Shown: in pieces, positions 1 to 7,880 of the stretch
How positions within the stretch are numbered: position 1 is the stretch's first letter
Layout: every line of letters begins with the position of its first letter
Assembly (NCBI GenBank): GCA_033344775.1
Contig: JAWPMT010000005.1
Span: forward strand, 124,001-188,000
Direction: 5' to 3'
Length of the DNA stretch: 64,000 nucleotides
Source: Cytophagales bacterium
Lineage (GTDB): Bacteria > Bacteroidota > Bacteroidia > Cytophagales > Cyclobacteriaceae
Program-made: the position numbers and the translations under genes
Notes under the pieces: generated by a model
Databases searched by the model: none
Seen by the model: only the letters and a program-made list of their open reading frames with translations
What the model was told of the DNA's origin: nothing

Positions 1-910
1 GAAGCCGCATGACTTCCCGTACCTTGCTTCGAATAAGTGCTTGGTTTATTTCTCCCTTCAAAGTTTTACCCAGTACAAACAATCGCATGAACATCACCTG
101 ACCTTCAACTTTCATATTGATGGAGAGTGTGCTTTTCGCGGCAAATACTTCATCCCAAACCGATCGAACCACTGCCCAATAGTTATTATTCTCACCCCAC
201 CATGTCACAGCAGGTGCGCATCGATCATCTTCCACCTTTCGATATTCATTCCATCCCTTTTCGCGAGCAATTCGTTGGTCAGCAGTTCCACGAACTACTT
301 TGTCATTGTCTTGTTCGTGTACCCATCCATAATCAGTTAACTCATGGCGATTTCTACGAGTCATGACATTGTAATCGTTCCTTTTAGTTCTTTCCCGACG
401 TGGTAATGGCGCATCTGCCACTGATTCCCAATAATGTCGGCCATCTGCATGGACCCACGTGGCACTCCCTTCATAGCGAGGACTATCATCTACCTGATAG
501 ACTTTTTGAGTCCATTGCCCTTTCACTTCACCAGCTGGCAATTGCTTGTACTTCCACGTATTGTCTTGATCGAACACGTACAAATCGCGGTTTTCATACA
601 ACCAGTCCTGTCGCCAGTGTTTTACAATAGTAGAATCATTGATGACCAGCAGGTGTTGAATGACAATTCTATCTTTTTCCTGCACCACTGGAAATGCCCA
701 TTCCAGTCCTCCTGAAGCATAATTGTCGCGGTATTCATAGTCTTTGCTCTCGCCAAAAGTCTCTGCGAAATTGAATTTGATCTCGTAGCAGCCACACATC
801 CCCAAAATGGCCTCTACGTCTTGTTTTTGCTTTTTCTTCTGCGCAATTCCAACTTGCGTGATCAGGCACAACATGACCATGATCAATCCTTGAATATTGA
901 TCTTTTTCAT
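1..910 (-). CDS. DUF6607 family exported protein (3' end outside window)
   Basis: The reading frame starts with ATG at 910 and stays open to the window edge (about 303 residues), so the C-terminus is missing. It begins with a signal peptide (MKKINIQGLIMVMLCLITQ, then VGIAQ). The body carries the family's typical stretches, such as KHWRQDWLYEN, GQWTQKVYQVDDSPRYEG, DAPLPRRE and GWVHEQDNDKV. These match the DUF6607 family of Bacteroidota, whose biochemical role is unknown to me. It lies 34 bases downstream of the HmuY-like gene on the same strand, so it is probably the third gene of the TonB receptor-HmuY operon. A role linked to heme or iron acquisition at the envelope is inferred from position only. 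Confidence 0.85.
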   Translation of the reverse strand, partial: MKKINIQGLIMVMLCLITQVGIAQKKKQKQDVEAILGMCGCYEIKFNFAETFGESKDYEYRDNYASGGLEWAFPVVQEKDRIVIQHLLVINDSTIVKHWRQDWLYENRDLYVFDQDNTWKYKQLPAGEVKGQWTQKVYQVDDSPRYEGSATWVHADGRHYWESVADAPLPRRERTKRNDYNVMTRRNRHELTDYGWVHEQDNDKVVRGTADQRIAREKGWNEYRKVEDDRCAPAVTWWGENNNYWAVVRSVWDEVFAAKSTLSINMKVEGQVMFMRLFVLGKTLKGEINQALIRSKVREVMRL

Positions 911-944
911 AATTAAAATGTTTTAATTGAGTTTATAATTCGAT

Positions 945-2321
945 TTATTGCACCCGTTCAAAAGTGATCTCTGGATAGCCACGCTCTCCAGCTATTGAAG
1001 TTAGCCGGGTGAATTTCAACTTGTAGATCTGATCTTGTCCATCCCGAATCACATAAAAACGATCCTCATTCAGGACCAGTGAAAAATCCACCAGGCTTCT
1101 CCACGTTGAACCAATCACAGCAATGTTGTCTTCAACAAATGTTAGGTCATTGACATGTGCTGAGTTAAAGTCTTCATAAGTAACTTCTTCTTCATTTACC
1201 ATCACCGCACTCACACCTTGTCTATTTACAGTGATGAAATCATTAAATCCTACCGCAAGCGTAATCCCAAAATTGGCCCTATTGGCATAGGTGCTGTACA
1301 TCAGGTCCCACTTGTCAGTCTCTGGTGATACTGTAGTCATTCCATGGTCCAGGTCCAAAAAATTGAATTGGTAGGCTGCATCTTTGGTTACTGTCGTTCG
1401 GTTGTGAGTAGTGGCATCGATATCTGCATGTAGAATCGCATAATTGTCTCCATCTCGAAGGATTCTGATTTTCTTCCAATTTCTGCCTTCTCCATCTCTT
1501 TTGATGATGAATACGCGATTATCTTCATCGGAGGAACCAATTAGTCCAATAGCTGTCTGGTCCAAATCTCCGCTTTGATGGTCAATCCAATTAGCAGCAC
1601 CAGGGTCTTCATAATTGGAAATGTACATTGAAGCTGCAAATCCAGCTGTGTCTTGAGCAGTTACGGCATCAATGTCTGTGGATTCCAATGCACGTGCCAT
1701 GACATAAGCACTGTTGTTGAGGATGACCCGATGTTCCCCCACATTAGATAAGAAACCCAGGTCCCAACTATACTTATCAGCGGTAGTTTGTGTGAGTTTA
1801 CTTAAATCGATGAACGCCTGATTAGGAAAGGTAGACCCTCCTCCATCGATTTCGAGCGTACCCGATGGGGCAATAAAGTTTTCTGAAAAAGTTACGGTGA
1901 CACTGGTGTTTTGTCCAACAGAAAACGCATCGTCACTATCAATCAGCTTAAAAGTCAGGGTTTCATCCTGCTGAATGTTGAGGCCGGAACTTGTTGAAAT
2001 TTCAAAATTGATGGTCTCATCTCCTGGCAAAAAGTCAATCGTAATCTGATCATTTTCCACCGGAGGGTCAGTAACAAAGTCTGCTGTTTCTCCATAAGAC
2101 AAATTCCCTGTAGCCACCTCTATGGCTAGCGAGCCAGAATTTCCAGCAGCTCTTGAAAAGGTAATTTCAATTTGAGCAGTGGTCGTGATACCTACTGATG
2201 TATTCGTAAAGTTCACATCAAAAGGTGGAACTGGGTCATCTTCACTACAAGAGACCAGAGCCAATAGTGCCATTAGCACCACCGAAATTCTCATTATACA
2301 TGTACCTGTTCTGATATTCAT
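945..2321 (-). CDS. HmuY-like heme-binding lipoprotein
   Basis: This is a 458-residue lipoprotein whose C-terminal half resembles HmuY, the heme-binding lipoprotein that hands heme to a TonB receptor. The lipobox is around LALVSC. Residues about 30-150 form a beta-rich, Calx-beta-like segment. Residues about 155-458 hold the HmuY-like part (for example KYSWDLGFLSN and VGFNDFITVNRQG). Two starts are possible: ATG at 2321, five bases after the receptor stop, or ATG at 2294, which gives a tidier signal peptide (MRISVVLMALLALVSC). Its position directly behind a TonB receptor gene supports a heme uptake pair. The two histidines or methionines used for heme binding cannot be assigned by eye, so the ligand is inferred from family and context. 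Confidence 0.85.
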   Translation of the reverse strand: MNIRTGTCIMRISVVLMALLALVSCSEDDPVPPFDVNFTNTSVGITTTAQIEITFSRAAGNSGSLAIEVATGNLSYGETADFVTDPPVENDQITIDFLPGDETINFEISTSSGLNIQQDETLTFKLIDSDDAFSVGQNTSVTVTFSENFIAPSGTLEIDGGGSTFPNQAFIDLSKLTQTTADKYSWDLGFLSNVGEHRVILNNSAYVMARALESTDIDAVTAQDTAGFAASMYISNYEDPGAANWIDHQSGDLDQTAIGLIGSSDEDNRVFIIKRDGEGRNWKKIRILRDGDNYAILHADIDATTHNRTTVTKDAAYQFNFLDLDHGMTTVSPETDKWDLMYSTYANRANFGITLAVGFNDFITVNRQGVSAVMVNEEEVTYEDFNSAHVNDLTFVEDNIAVIGSTWRSLVDFSLVLNEDRFYVIRDGQDQIYKLKFTRLTSIAGERGYPEITFERVQ

Positions 2322-2326
2322 TTGGT

Positions 2327-4564
2327 TTAGTATTTCAATTCGTATCTGATTTGTAAAAAATAGGATCTTCCATTTAGGACCGGTGTTTGCTCACCTCCTC
2401 CATGGGCTCCTCCCGGCAAACTGTTGTTGACGTTAGTCACATCAAGCACATTACGGGAGCCGGCCGAGAGGCTGAGTCCGGAATAAAAAGATTTTGATAG
2501 GGTCAGGTCAAACAAATGAAAACTCTCGACCTTCCTAAGTGCTGGTGTCCCTTCGGCATCCAGGAGATAAGACTTATTCGCACCGTTGAATTTGTAAAAA
2601 GCAGCTACTTGTAGGTTTTCTAATGCCTTGATCCTATAGGTAGTCTGCGCATTGAATTGAAACTGATATGTAAATTCAGGTATTACCTCTGATTCACTCA
2701 GCCGTTGATATTGCCCGATAAATGAAAAACCACCATGAAGGTCAACATCGAAAAACTTTGTTGATCCTGTTAATGACAATCCTTTGGTTTGATACTTGAG
2801 CAAGTTCGTATAAGAAGTAGCTTGATTCGAGGTACCTTCTGGAGTGAAGAAAGTGATCAGATTGTCAAAATCATTCAAAAATGCTGAAGCATTTAACGTA
2901 AGAGGCAGTTCCTGCCACTCATAAGAGATATCTGTATTCAGGCTGTGTGAGTATTCTGGTTCTAGATTTGGATTACCAAGTATGTTGTGATTTGCATTGA
3001 TGAATTCATGATGTAATTCACGTAATGAAGGGGCCCGGAAGCCCCTGCCATAGCTACTTCTCCACGTCAAGGAAGGAGTTACATTATAGCTGACATTGAC
3101 GGAAAAAGTAGGTGAAGTCTGAAAAATGCTATTACGAGTCCATCTTAGCCCAGGGCGCACCTTCAAGGTTTTGCCGAGCAGTACTTCCGATGCCACAAAA
3201 AATCCAAGATCCGTTTGTGCCTTATTTCCCTCACTAAGTGTAGTTCCACCAGCAATATCATGCGTCAATTCCGTTCCCAGCTGTACACTTCCCCAGTCCC
3301 CTTCCATCAACTGATTGAGTGTTTGTCGAGTGAAAAATGTCTTATAAAATAGGGTTTCCTGCTCAGTGGATAAGGTGGTCGTCTTTTGATTTGTTAGCAG
3401 GTTTCTGGAAAATTGGTGGGTTGTTCTTGAATAGTCATTGAAAGAAAAAATAGTATTGAGTGTAGCCCAGGGCACTTCCCATTCACTTTGCAATTGAAGC
3501 GACCATCGGTCCGATAGGTACTCCTCATCTATCGCGAATGCATCAATCAATGGATTATTATCATTCTTGACACCTAGATTTTCTAAGGTTTCTTTCAAAT
3601 AATCGAGACGATAGTAAATGTTGAAGTTCTCTAGTTCAAAGCGAGTAAGCCAGGAACACATTGCTTGTTTTTTGGGATACCAATCATGGGTTCTACCAGT
3701 ACTATTACCTTTCCATCCACCGGATCTCAGTAGCCTACCATTGACCTGAGAATACCACTTTTCATTGATCTTAACACCAAGTCGAACCGAAGGAGTGTGT
3801 AATCCATGATTGAACCAACTGTACTCTTTTCCAATGGTTTCCTCTTGTAATGCAGCACTCAATTCGAACCGCCTTTCAATGTCTTTTTTTGTAATGATGT
3901 TGATGACCCCTGCCAAAGCATCTGCTCCATAATTCACGGCCATGGGACCTTCCACCATTTCGATGCGAGCCACCTCCGATACATTGATTTGGCCCAGATC
4001 AATGTCATTTCCAACTCCACTTCGACCTGTCATTGGCACACCATCCAGTAGCACCTTGACATATTGGCCTCCAAGTCCTTGCATGCTGATCGATGTACGG
4101 CCTGTGGCATTGTCACGACTCAAATTGAGATTGAGTTCACTAGACAGCACATCAAACAAATCTGTCGCTGCTTGTTGATTTAGGCGATCACTTCCGATGG
4201 TACGAACGCGATAAACTGAATTTTTAGCCGATTGAGGTTGAAACTGGCCGGTGACCACTACTTGTTCCAGAGATTGTGCTTCTATTTCAAGAGCGATTAC
4301 ATGGCGCTGATTATCAATCTTAACGCGCACATTTCGATAGCCTACATGTCTGATTTCCGCTTCTAAAGGAAATGATAGTCCTGTTTTGAAAAATCCATTT
4401 TCATCAGAAATGATCCATTCACTGGCGTTTGAGGATTCACTCCAAATAGCTGCCGTAGCACCAATCAATGGTTGTGTTCCTTCCTTTGAAATGACACGGA
4501 AAGTACTTTGCCCAAACAGTGCTGTATGGAAGGTGATTGTCGATATGATCAATAAGATTCTCAT
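2327..4564 (-). CDS. TonB-dependent outer membrane receptor, HmuR-like
   Basis: This 745-residue protein has a signal peptide (ends near FGQS), an N-terminal carboxypeptidase-regulatory-like domain (about 20-100), a plug domain (about 115-225, with LLDGVPMTGR and YGADALAGVINIITKK) and a C-terminal beta-barrel ending in an aromatic-rich strand (IRYELKY). Such receptors import large ligands using TonB energy. The HmuY-like lipoprotein follows five bases downstream, so heme or a heme-protein is the likely substrate. It is the first gene of a three-gene minus operon (receptor, HmuY, DUF6607). A perfect 17-bp palindrome sits 2 bases upstream of its start codon and could be the iron-dependent operator. 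The ligand is inferred from neighbours. Confidence 0.9.
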   Translation of the reverse strand: MRILLIISTITFHTALFGQSTFRVISKEGTQPLIGATAAIWSESSNASEWIISDENGFFKTGLSFPLEAEIRHVGYRNVRVKIDNQRHVIALEIEAQSLEQVVVTGQFQPQSAKNSVYRVRTIGSDRLNQQAATDLFDVLSSELNLNLSRDNATGRTSISMQGLGGQYVKVLLDGVPMTGRSGVGNDIDLGQINVSEVARIEMVEGPMAVNYGADALAGVINIITKKDIERRFELSAALQEETIGKEYSWFNHGLHTPSVRLGVKINEKWYSQVNGRLLRSGGWKGNSTGRTHDWYPKKQAMCSWLTRFELENFNIYYRLDYLKETLENLGVKNDNNPLIDAFAIDEEYLSDRWSLQLQSEWEVPWATLNTIFSFNDYSRTTHQFSRNLLTNQKTTTLSTEQETLFYKTFFTRQTLNQLMEGDWGSVQLGTELTHDIAGGTTLSEGNKAQTDLGFFVASEVLLGKTLKVRPGLRWTRNSIFQTSPTFSVNVSYNVTPSLTWRSSYGRGFRAPSLRELHHEFINANHNILGNPNLEPEYSHSLNTDISYEWQELPLTLNASAFLNDFDNLITFFTPEGTSNQATSYTNLLKYQTKGLSLTGSTKFFDVDLHGGFSFIGQYQRLSESEVIPEFTYQFQFNAQTTYRIKALENLQVAAFYKFNGANKSYLLDAEGTPALRKVESFHLFDLTLSKSFYSGLSLSAGSRNVLDVTNVNNSLPGGAHGGGEQTPVLNGRSYFLQIRYELKY

Positions 4565-4566
4565 TA

Positions 4567-4583
4567 TTTAGAATGATTCTAAA
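4567..4583. promoter_or_regulatory. 8-1-8 perfect palindrome, candidate Fur-type operator of the heme operon
   Basis: The sequence TTTAGAATGATTCTAAA reads the same on both strands around a central base. It ends 2 bases before the receptor ATG, so a bound repressor would block transcription start or ribosome access. Its core (AGAATGATTCT) resembles classical iron-box cores (ATAATGATTAT). No other copy was found in the window, including upstream of feoA. The function is inferred. Confidence 0.5.
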
Positions 4584-5116
4584 CAATGCAAATCTCAGCC
4601 TAATACCTGGCCCACACAATCGCTATGATTGGCCAAATTTCAGTCGCTATCGATAGTTAAGAAATGGTCGCCAGAGGTAGTATAAGAAATCCTTAGTTCC
4701 AGTGATGGGTATCCCTAAGTATAGTGATCATGGCTTTAAACTCAATGTGTGATTTCAGATACCATATACCTCTTGAAAGCTGTGGTCCGAATCAGTTCAT
4801 CCCTTATCGGGCGGAGTAGGAATCAAGCTAAATAATCTCTAAAAACCGCCTCCACTGCGTAATGGAAGGGGTTCTGCAATCGTGATTTGCATTTTGGCAT
4901 GGTGGAGTGTGTTTTGCAATCGTGATTAGCATACTTAGTGTAGTGGAGCGTCTGTTGCAATCGTGATTAGCAAAACCGTGATCGTGGAAGGGATTTTGCA
5001 ACCTTGGTTTGCAAAATCATCGTCGTGGATCATAAATCATTGCGGTGGAGGATATCTATGATCTGATGAAGACTAATATGGCGTCGTGAAGCCATTTCCA
5101 ATCACTCGGATGTGTT
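4584..5116. other. Intergenic region between heme and feo operons
   Basis: This stretch of about 530 bases contains no credible ORF. It should hold the promoter of the heme operon (near 4585-4620, reading minus) and the end of the feo transcript. The only clear structure is the 41-bp tandem repeat at 4862-5024. Confidence 0.6.
4862..5024. repeat. 41-bp tandem repeat array, four imperfect units
   Basis: GTGG-type unit starts fall at 4862 (ATGG), 4902, 4943, 4984 and 5025, a period of 40-41 bp. Each unit holds a dyad of TGCAA, seven bases, then TTGCA or TAGCA (4875-4891, 4915-4931, 4956-4972, 4997-5013). The fourth copy is the best palindrome (TTTTGCAA...TTGCAAAA). The fifth unit keeps only its GTGG start. 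The array lies between the feo operon end and the heme operon promoter. The sequence between dyads is itself repeated, so this is a tandem repeat and not a CRISPR. Its function is unknown. Confidence 0.8.
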
Positions 5117-5266
5117 TTATCTCTTGATTTTCGGCATTTCAGCCATCTTGGAAGCTGCGCAGCTATCACAAGCTTCACCAGAACCATGGTTGTTACCCAA
5201 CAGTCTTCTCCCAACGTAAACAAGGGCACCTAAAAACAAAAGTCCGACAAGAATGGATTGTATCAT
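5117..5266 (-). CDS. FeoB-associated Cys-rich membrane protein
   Basis: This is a 49-residue protein starting at ATG 5266 (MIQSILVGLLFLGALVYVG). That ATG overlaps the feoB stop codon as ATGA, so the longer upstream reading is not the real start. It has one N-terminal membrane helix and a short soluble tail with the motif CDSCAA. This matches the small FeoB-associated Cys-rich proteins encoded behind feoB in many bacteria. They are thought to assist FeoB in ferrous iron uptake, possibly binding metal through the cysteine pair. Translational coupling to feoB supports a role in the same complex. Confidence 0.85.
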   Translation of the reverse strand: MIQSILVGLLFLGALVYVGRRLLGNNHGSGEACDSCAASKMAEMPKIKR

Positions 5267-7227
5267 GATGCTAAATAATAAGCGATCCAGGCGCCAAAAT
5301 AAGCCAGCCCGGTCATGTATGCCATTTGTAGCAACGGCCATTTCCAGCTTTTAGTTTCCCGAAGGACGATGGCCAGGGTACTCATGCACTGCATCGCAAA
5401 GACATAAAAGATCATGAGCGATAGTCCGGCAGCTAATGTGTAAACCGGCATTCCTGTATCTGAATGGGTTTGGGCCTTCATTCTCTTCAATAACGTATCT
5501 CCTTCTTCAAAGTCTTCCCCCACGCTATAGATCGTCGCCATAGAACCTACGAAGACTTCTCTTGCCGCAAAAGAGGTGATTAAGGCAATACCGATCTGCC
5601 AGTCATATCCCAAAGGTTTGATTACTGGTTCGATTTGTTTTCCTAGCATGCCGATCCAGGAATTTTCTAATTGCACTGAAGCAACTTCATTCTCATCCAA
5701 CCCTTGCTCCATTGCAGCCTGAGTCGCCTGATCAATCTTTCCGGGGGGGCCATAAGATGCCATCACCCATAATATGATCGAGATCGCTAGAATTACCTTG
5801 CCTGCATCAACTACAAAAATCTTCGTCTTCTCAAATAAGGTCAACCCAATATTTTGCCAACGGGGGCTCTTGTAAGTGGGTAATTCCATGATTAGAAAGC
5901 TCGGTCGGTTCGTTTTGATGATCAGCTTCAAGACCGCCGAAACCAACAAGGCTGTTACAGTTCCCAGAAGATACATGCCCATCAGGACCAATCCTTGCAG
6001 ATCCATGAATCCGAGCACGGTCTCATCGGGGATGACTAGAGCAATGAGCAGAACGTAAACAGGCAAACGGGCCGCACAACTCATCAATGGCACCACCATG
6101 ATGGTCACCAATCTGTCTTTCCACTGGTCAATTCCACGAGTCGCCATGATCGCGGGAATCGCACAAGCCACGCCTGAGATCAAGGGCACTACACTTTTGC
6201 CATGTAATCCCAGTGGTCTCATCAGTCGGTCCATGATGAACACTACCCTGGACATGTAACCCACCTCTTCCAGTAAAGCCAGGAATGCGAACAACAAGAC
6301 AATCTGAGGAATAAAAATCACAACTCCTCCTACACCAGGAATAATTCCTTGAGCCAACAAATCGGTCAATACACCTGGAGGCAAAATGTCTTGCACCAAG
6401 CCACTGGCCTGACCAAAGATTCCATCGATTAGGTCCATGGGGACATTCGCAAACTTGTAGATGACCTGAAAAATCAGAAAGAGAATTCCCAGGAAGATTA
6501 CGTATCCACCAATGGGATGCGTTACCCAACGATCTATTTTTTGCGTGAGTTGTCTTTGCGATTGGGGCGCTTGCTTTCGTTTCAGACAAAATTGAAGTAC
6601 CTGCTTGATCTTCTTGTAACGTTCATTCGTATCAGCCACCTGGGCCTCCTGATCCACTTGAACATCACCCTTGAAATTGGAAACAGGCGAATCCGAAACA
6701 AAATCTGATGAAATTGCCTTAGTCTCCTGTGAAACCAATGCCTTTAATTGATCGATTCCCGTTCCCTTTCTAGCGTTGATGGATACGCATTCGACCCCTC
6801 CCAACATCTCACTCAATTTCTCCTGATTGAGCTCAAAGCCCTCTTTATCGAGTAGGTCTGACATATTTAACGCCAGAATCACTGGTACCTTCAGGTCCAC
6901 TATTTGAGTGAACAGCAGCAAACTTCTTTCCAGATTACTGGTATCCACGACCACCACCACAACATCGGGATAGTCAGGATGATCTTGCCGACTAAGTACT
7001 TCAACGGCCACTTCCTCATCACCGGATTTAGCAAATAAGCTGTAAGTTCCTGGCAGATCAATGACTTCTACCTTTTCATTATCGGGGCCTGTGTAATCCC
7101 CGTAGTGTTTATCGACCGTAACACCAGGATAATTTCCAACGTGCTGATTCAGACCAGTCAGCTGATTGAACAAGGAACTCTTCCCGGCATTGGGGTTTCC
7201 AACAAGCGCAATTTTCTTTTTAGTCAT
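5263..7227 (-). CDS. feoB: Ferrous iron transporter B
   Basis: This 654-residue protein is the inner-membrane permease for Fe2+. The N-terminal G-domain has G1 GNPNAGKS (10-17), G3 DLPG (57-60) and G4 NMSD (121-124). It is followed by a linker helical domain and a membrane part of about eight helices with the two Gate domains (for example PLISGVACAIPAIMATRG and TSFAAREVFVGSMATIY). The length is slightly below the usual 700-770, mainly through a short soluble domain. It overlaps feoA by eight bases at its start and the Cys-rich gene by four at its end, so the operon is translationally coupled. No Fur-like box of the type seen at 4567 was found before this operon. Confidence 0.97.
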   Translation of the reverse strand: MTKKKIALVGNPNAGKSSLFNQLTGLNQHVGNYPGVTVDKHYGDYTGPDNEKVEVIDLPGTYSLFAKSGDEEVAVEVLSRQDHPDYPDVVVVVVDTSNLERSLLLFTQIVDLKVPVILALNMSDLLDKEGFELNQEKLSEMLGGVECVSINARKGTGIDQLKALVSQETKAISSDFVSDSPVSNFKGDVQVDQEAQVADTNERYKKIKQVLQFCLKRKQAPQSQRQLTQKIDRWVTHPIGGYVIFLGILFLIFQVIYKFANVPMDLIDGIFGQASGLVQDILPPGVLTDLLAQGIIPGVGGVVIFIPQIVLLFAFLALLEEVGYMSRVVFIMDRLMRPLGLHGKSVVPLISGVACAIPAIMATRGIDQWKDRLVTIMVVPLMSCAARLPVYVLLIALVIPDETVLGFMDLQGLVLMGMYLLGTVTALLVSAVLKLIIKTNRPSFLIMELPTYKSPRWQNIGLTLFEKTKIFVVDAGKVILAISIILWVMASYGPPGKIDQATQAAMEQGLDENEVASVQLENSWIGMLGKQIEPVIKPLGYDWQIGIALITSFAAREVFVGSMATIYSVGEDFEEGDTLLKRMKAQTHSDTGMPVYTLAAGLSLMIFYVFAMQCMSTLAIVLRETKSWKWPLLQMAYMTGLAYFGAWIAYYLAS

Positions 7228-7453
7228 TGGTGAGATTTGACACCTCCACCAATTGGGCTTCGGCTATACGAAGGGATACGACATAATCTTGAACAGCGAT
7301 GGCAATAGGATCACCCAGAGGTGCTTTCAATACTACCCTTACTTCCTGTCCGGCAATTAAGCCCATGTCGGTGAGCCTTGACTGTAAATGATGCTCTGTA
7401 ACCCGAACGATGGACGCCTCTTCTCCTACTGCCAGCTGATTGAGTGTTAACAC
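7220..7453 (-). CDS. feoA: FeoA family protein
   Basis: This 77-residue protein is a single SH3-like FeoA domain (MLTLNQLAVGEEASIVRV, LTDMGLIAGQEVRVV, PIAIAVQDYVVSLR). FeoA is a small cytoplasmic partner needed for full FeoB activity in ferrous iron uptake. Its last eight bases overlap the feoB start (ATGACTAA). A 52-codon ORF ends 35 bases upstream on the same strand and may be the first gene of this operon. Confidence 0.95.
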   Translation of the reverse strand: MLTLNQLAVGEEASIVRVTEHHLQSRLTDMGLIAGQEVRVVLKAPLGDPIAIAVQDYVVSLRIAEAQLVEVSNLTND

Positions 7454-7488
7454 AAGATTATTGAATGATGTGTCGCAAATGTAGAACC

Positions 7489-7647
7489 TTATGCCGTTAG
7501 AAAATGTGCCTTCACCCTTCTTTTCAAATAAGGACAGTTAGAAGACTTTAAGGTGCGTAAAATGATGCGATGTTTTGCTTCAGGATTTGCCGCAATTTCA
7601 GCATCCAATTTGAGTAAGAATTGATCAAAGTCTTGCACAGATTCCAT
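7489..7647 (-). CDS. Small protein of 52 residues, possible leader gene of the feo operon
   Basis: The ORF runs from ATG 7647 to TAA 7489 and encodes a charged protein (MESVQDFDQFLLKLDAEIAA, then NPEAKHRIILRTLKSSNCPY and LKRRVKAHFLTA). It is predicted to be soluble and helical with a single Cys-Pro. It lies 35 bases upstream of feoA on the same strand, with a 5-5-5 dyad (TTTGTTTAAGACAAA, 7661-7675) just ahead. I do not recognise the family. The sensible amino-acid composition and the operon position support a real gene, but a chance ORF cannot be excluded. Confidence 0.55.
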   Translation of the reverse strand: MESVQDFDQFLLKLDAEIAANPEAKHRIILRTLKSSNCPYLKRRVKAHFLTA

Positions 7648-7880
7648 ATTGTTTAGCCCATTTGTTTAAGACAAAATTGGATAAGGACAGGAACCGATAC
7701 AATCGCTAACACTCGTCAAATTTCGATCACTAGGAGTAGTGGGGAGTAGCTAGGAGTAGGGAGTCGTGAGAATAAATAGAGCATCTAAGACAACTTTAAC
7801 AGGTTAGGCTTCATAACTTTTTCCGACAAAAATCTGAATGGATGTCTAAAAATCGAATCCAATGATATACCTTAAATCCG

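Noticed and set aside
4875-5013. Treating the 41-bp array dyads as Zur boxes
   Set aside because: Their centre is two bases longer (N7 instead of N5), and they are not placed at a promoter.
4862-5024. Possible CRISPR array
   Set aside because: The sequence between the repeated dyads is itself repeated, units are imperfect, and no cas gene is present.
6128-6589. 153-codon ORF on the minus strand inside feoB
   Set aside because: It is a shadow frame of feoB with no recognisable domain.
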